Of a stretch of 64,000 bases of DNA, positions 59,709 through 64,000 are shown piece by piece. Numbering within the stretch: the stretch's first letter is position 1; each line of letters starts with the position of its first letter. The position numbers and the translations under genes are program-made. A model generated the notes under the pieces. That model saw only the letters and a program-made list of their open reading frames with translations, did no database searches and was not told the DNA's origin. Source of the stretch: Grammothele lineata (Eukaryota > Basidiomycota > Agaricomycetes > Polyporales > Polyporaceae); the NCBI GenBank assembly GCA_002150815.3, contig NDFF03000030.1, forward strand, positions 62,001 to 126,000, written 5' to 3'.

Positions 59709-61493
59709 CCTTGCAAGTTGCAATGGTGAAGGTAGGAGTCGTATTGAGAAAGCGGTACCTCAGGCCACCATTTTATATGCGGACTGGCATCGACTTGTTC
59801 TACGTTGAGAGCGAAGTAGGCGTAGTCCCGAGATCGGGAAACCACCGACGGCGGGTACGCGATGTTCCGATGCCGAGATAGAACCCTTCGTTGCCGGCAT
59901 GCAGCCGCAGAGCATATGACCGCGCGCTAGCAATATGGGTGAATGGCAGTTTGTAAAGTCGCCGCCCATGCCGTAGTAGAAGGTGCCATTTGGATCATGA
60001 AGAGCAACCATGTACTGGAGGGGTGGATGCCTTCGTGCCAACTATGTCAGCCGTTTATTCGCGAAGAAAAGAAGCGAGCAACAGGACTCGCGGCCAAGTG
60101 CACAGGGGGATGTCGTGTTTGAGCCGTCACGAGAAGAAGTGCCCGAAGTGCAAACGAAGTAGAGTACGAGCTATGCGTCTGCTGCGAGCGACATATAGAG
60201 CCAACCCCAGGACCCACAACGCGACGCGATCCATCCTCACGGCATGTTCGCCCTCGGCCGCACGAGTCCGAGGCGCTTTTGAAGAAGAATAGGAGAAACG
60301 CACCGGATTGTCTCACAGGGTGTTTAGTCCCGATCAAACGGGATAACTCCGGCCTCGGGGGCTACTCAACGGGGAACGACAGCTGCCCGCAGACATCTCT
60401 TGAGTCTCGGATGGTAGTTGACTGCGTAAGCATCAGGCACTTTCTTCGGAGAGACCTAGTGACTTCTCTTGAGCGGTGAGCTGCAACAGAAGAAACAGAT
60501 GAGCGTTCACATCGGCCCTTCATCAACGCTCGCAGCTATCAAGGAGGCTCGGTTACTTACATTTTACAGTGCCGGAGACTGAAGTTACTGTCAACATGCT
60601 AGGATGTTACTTCATATCCCAGGCGGAGAAACAGAGAGGTGTTTTGGCAGGTTCACCCGTTGGCTAGCTCGTTCAACGGTGAAGGCAGCAGTGGCGGGCC
60701 GCGGCCGGGACTCGGCGCCTCCGAGACGACTCGGGCGCTAGGGTACTTAGCAGATCTGGTAGGAGCTTTAGGGCAGGCCGGTGTGCTTGTTACTCTCCCT
60801 TATTGCGGAGTTCATAATGCGATAACAGTCGGTGTGCAAATTTTGAAAATGCGATGATCAGCCACTAGATCAACGTCACTACAGACTACGGTTGACTCTG
60901 CCCCGTCTAGACGGCCCGGCTCTGAGCTACTGGAACAGATTGCACGGCGTCGAAGGGCCAGCATCTTGGCTCCTCGCGTCCCCACCGCCCAGTCGATGTG
61001 TTGTCCACCAATCTATCCGTTACAGTGGTCACTTCAAACTGCAGAGAAACTTCAAGTTCATGATTCGATGGGCCGAAAACCCGAGGTCTTTCAACAGCTT
61101 TCTATCGTAGCGATGTTGCTACACTACTGATCCTGAGGCCCGATGACCACCAAGCATTTCTTCGCGCTCCCTTAGGAGTGTCGAAGGTAGCGTGGGCCCT
61201 CTTGAGTAAGTGCTATCTCCTTCCTACCGTTGCCACGCCACCGCTGAATAACGTCGCCTACCATCTGGCGACCCTGGCTTGTTCCTCGTATGAACGGTAG
61301 CAGCGCCCCTCCGTGTAATCCAAATTCTACCTGAGCGCTCTTACCTATGTATGTTCTGTTATGTCAAATCCCTTGCACACTTACTCAGCGACGAGCTTAT
61401 CCCGATGTTCTCGGGCTAATCCATGGTCTAAAAGAGTGTCTGCTGCTGGAAACCTGCATTCAACTCCTGCTTAACATTGGCCGCAAATCAGGA
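59709..61493. other. 1.8-kb divergent region between NmrA-like genes 3 and 4
   Basis: Holds the TATA-like element of gene 3 (59768-59780) and otherwise only short open frames without domains. No repeat or RNA gene recognised. Confidence 0.45.
59768..59780 (-). promoter_or_regulatory. TATA box of NmrA-like gene 3
   Basis: GCATATAAAATGG on the minus strand, about 60 bp before the ATG at 59708; strong TATA match. Confidence 0.55.
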
Positions 61494-62691
61494 ATGTCTG
61501 CCGATACACCCAAGCAACTCGTTCTCGTCCTTGGAGCCTCCGGACTAACCGGGCGGAGCATCGTCGACGGTTTGCTCCGGTCCGGCAATTTCGTACGTAT
61601 TGACATCTTTACTGTCCGTCCCGCATCTGAAGCTAGGTCTCGCCTTCGTACAGCATGTGGCAGCAATGGTTCGCCTCACGTCGCTCTCCAAGCCTGTCAT
61701 AGAGGCCCTTCGCGCTCAGGGAGTCACAATACGTGTGGGAGACCTCAAGGATGACGCCGAACAGCTTAAGGCGGTTCTCGCTGGTGTCGATATTCTTGTC
61801 AGTGCAGTGTCAGCGTGGGCCATTGAGGACCAGAGAGCTATCATACGAGTCGCGGCGGAGCTTGGGACTGTCAAGCGCGTCGTGCCATGCGATTTTGGGA
61901 CACCTGGGCGTCCCGGTTTGCGCGAGTTACACGACAGGGTGAGCGATCCCGTTATGTTGATATATTTGGTTTCTCATCTGTATGTATGCGTGCAGAAACT
62001 CGCTATCCACACATTCATTGAAGAGCTCGGTGTCCCGCATACGTATATCGACATCGGATGGTGGATGCAGCTCTTCCCCCCTCTCCCGCAGCGGAGCGCC
62101 GCGAACGACACGTTCAAGCGTTTCTCGTACTCCGTTTACGGCTCGGGCCAGAACCGCGTCCTTCTCACGGATTTCCGGCACATCGGTACGTGGGTCGCAC
62201 GAATTGTCGCGGACCCTCGCACGTTAAACAGGAGCGTGATTGTGTGGGAGGATGAACGCAGGCAGGCTGAGGCGCAGGAGGTAGGTGAGAAGTTTTCGGG
62301 CGAGGCGGAGTACATCCGTGCGCAGAGGGTGAATGTGAGTCCGTCTGATCTCTTCATCGATATCCCAGGCAACCGAACTTCGTTACTCATGCTTACGTTT
62401 GCCCCCTTTCAGGTCTCAGTAGAAGAGCTTGCCAAATGGCAATCTGAGGCCGGCGAGGAGCTCGCGCAGAACTCACACAACAAATGGGCCCTGATGCGGC
62501 TCTTCCGGTTCAGGTACATACAGAGTGTACATGTTCTTGAGGAGAACACGCTCGAGAACGCGAAGCGCCTCGGATATCTCGATGCGCGTGAGCTCTACCC
62601 GGATGTGCCGACGCAGACGTTGGAGGAGTTTGCAGAAGACTTCTACAGCAAGGAGGAACCAGGAGACGTCATCATTGCGCGGGAAAACTGA
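61494..62691 (+). CDS. NmrA-like NAD(P)-binding reductase (gene 4)
   Basis: Exons 61494-61592, 61654-61938, 61996-62334, 62413-62691 (33/95/113/93 codons, all phase 0), 333 aa. The dinucleotide loop is GASGLTG, the next block is VKRVVPCDFGTPGRPG, then YIDIGWWMQLFPPLPQRS, LLTDFRHIGTWVARIVADPR and TLENAKRLGYLDARELYPDV. It is the most divergent of the four, with three extra codons in exon 2 and a different C-terminal segment (EELAKWQSEAGEELAQ). Intact. The start ATG at 61494 is fixed by the 33-codon first exon common to all four genes. Confidence 0.87.
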
Positions 62692-64000
62692 CGGGCGCAT
62701 CTAAGGCACGTCGATGTTGTACTACATATTGTCTAGATAGATACCCGACCCTATTCCGTAGCGTATGGATATTGCGTTGACTCCTAGCCTACAATTCCTG
62801 GGACTTTCGCCAAATCCTAAGCTTCATGTCCTGGGACGAGGTAGTACCAACTCGGACAAGCCTGGCGAAGCGCTCAGAGTGATGGACAAGGAGTTCGGAA
62901 AACTCCGAGAGCGCCTCGACTCGCGTGGGGAGCGCCAGCTGGAGCGCCGCCACGTTGCAATTGACGCTGCAAAGCTGACATTCGGCCAGGCCCGAATCCC
63001 GCCCGACAACTTGTTGACCTGCCCCCTGACTTTGTATGCTAATGGTGCGCCGAGTGCACTGGAAGGTTATCGCCCGATTTCGAGGCCATCATCGACCGTT
63101 ACGGCAGCCTGGATTCCGGCGAATGTGAGCCTGCTGAGCCTCCCCGGCTTGCTTTGCGTAATAAGTCGTGCGTGCGCCCTTTTGCTGCTTGTCCCTGGTG
63201 CTCACTCGGCTCCTTGACTAGACATACGGGCAAATGAACTTCAATTGAAATAAGTGATTCACGCCGACGGCCTGTAATCGGAAGCTGGCGCCCTATTTAT
63301 TTCTCGGCTCATCGTTATCCCGCAAGGAGACCCGTCCTTGAACGTCCCGAAGGTATTACATGTTACTACATGACATCGGGTCAAGGAGACGTGAAGGAGA
63401 TACAAAAATGGCGCCGCTTCCACGGATGCTGATTTCAGATCGCTTGTGAGTTGACCGGACTGTACCGTCAAATTTGTGTGGTGGACTATAAAATGTCTTT
63501 AGTGACTAATCTACGTTGTCTGTTTCTAGACATTCGCGATTGAGGATCGAGATGTCGCGGACTCGGGCGGCGTAGACCGCTCTTCTGACGTGACTACACG
63601 CCCTGATGCCTGCAGGCAGCCGCACCGCCTCTCTATCGGTTCCTCGGGTATGGTGGTCCGCGACCCCAGCGACCCCCTGGAGACCGGAGGACCCGCAGAG
63701 GTACGTTGCTCGTGTCGCATGGATTCGTCCTTCACTGACAAATATAAGCTTCACGGACACAGCGCCTCTATCCCCACTAAGCAGCCGCTTCTCCCCGCTG
63801 GCCTAACGCCGCTTTCGTGTTTCCTGTTCCTGAAGGACAAACGAGTGCCCAGGGCACCCGTACGAAAGCACCTGTGCACCATGCTGTCCCGTATAGGCCC
63901 CGGAGCAGGTTGATCGGCATTGTGTTGCGCCTGGGCCGCTCTAGCTACCCAGGAGTCCCTCCTCCCACCGATCCTGCCCCGAATGAAGGTCTAAAGCCGT
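62692..64000. other. Right-end region, no supported gene
   Basis: Open frames such as 62765-63217 (plus) show no domain, weak codon bias and no splice partners. A gene running off the right edge cannot be excluded. Nothing else recognised. Confidence 0.4.

Noticed and set aside
1..64000. CRISPR array, rRNA operon or intact transposon
   Set aside because: No regularly spaced repeats, no rRNA-like conserved stretches and no transposase or reverse-transcriptase reading frame were seen.

Overview
The window reads as nuclear DNA of a filamentous basidiomycete, most likely an Agaricomycete. The genes are intron-dense, with mostly 50-75 nt GT-AG introns. Coding DNA is GC-rich at third positions. 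The gene families (HET-domain proteins, F-box/LRR-like proteins, NmrA-like oxidoreductases, PL14-like lyase, histidine phosphatase, Mx/Vps1-type dynamin) fit that group. No tRNA, rRNA, CRISPR array or intact transposon was recognised. All exon boundaries below were derived by hand from splice signals, reading frame and paralogue comparison; no transcript or database search was available.

Layout. 0-8 kb: a decayed partial copy of an exo-beta-1,3-glucanase gene (905-1915), an F-box-like gene (2689-4472) and the intact five-exon exo-beta-1,3-glucanase (5279-7939, minus). 8-10 kb: no supported gene. 10-18.2 kb: a duplicated F-box + HET module on the minus strand. It holds an intact HET gene (10019-12150), an F-box 5' remnant (13080-13590), a second HET gene broken by one TGA (13633-15825) and a frameshifted F-box gene (16295-17874). 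19-23 kb: an NmrA-like gene broken by one TAG, then an F-box/LRR-like gene. 23-31 kb: one doubtful Ser-rich gene, a long gene-poor stretch, and a large Cys-containing protein of unknown function. 31-39.6 kb: a PL14-like lyase, a gene-poor stretch, a second F-box/LRR-like gene and an intact NmrA-like gene. 39.8-46 kb: a membrane-anchored histidine-phosphatase-like gene with an apparent 6-nt microexon, a short SRP72 gene, and a single-pass membrane protein. 46.6-58.3 kb: UTP20 (15 exons, about 2575 aa) followed by a dynamin-family GTPase (10 exons). 58.5-62.7 kb: two more NmrA-like genes, divergently oriented. The last 1.3 kb holds nothing supported.

How it fits together. Housekeeping genes (UTP20 in ribosome biogenesis, SRP72 in protein targeting) and the cell-wall glucanase are structurally intact. 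They sit among small lineage-expanded families: four NmrA-like genes with the same exon plan, two F-box/LRR paralogues with the same exon plan, two HET genes, and two related F-box genes plus a remnant. Every clear lesion in the window (nonsense codons, frameshift, truncation) falls in one of these duplicated families. The picture is local duplication followed by decay, centred on HET/F-box genes that in fungi are tied to self/non-self recognition and protein turnover.
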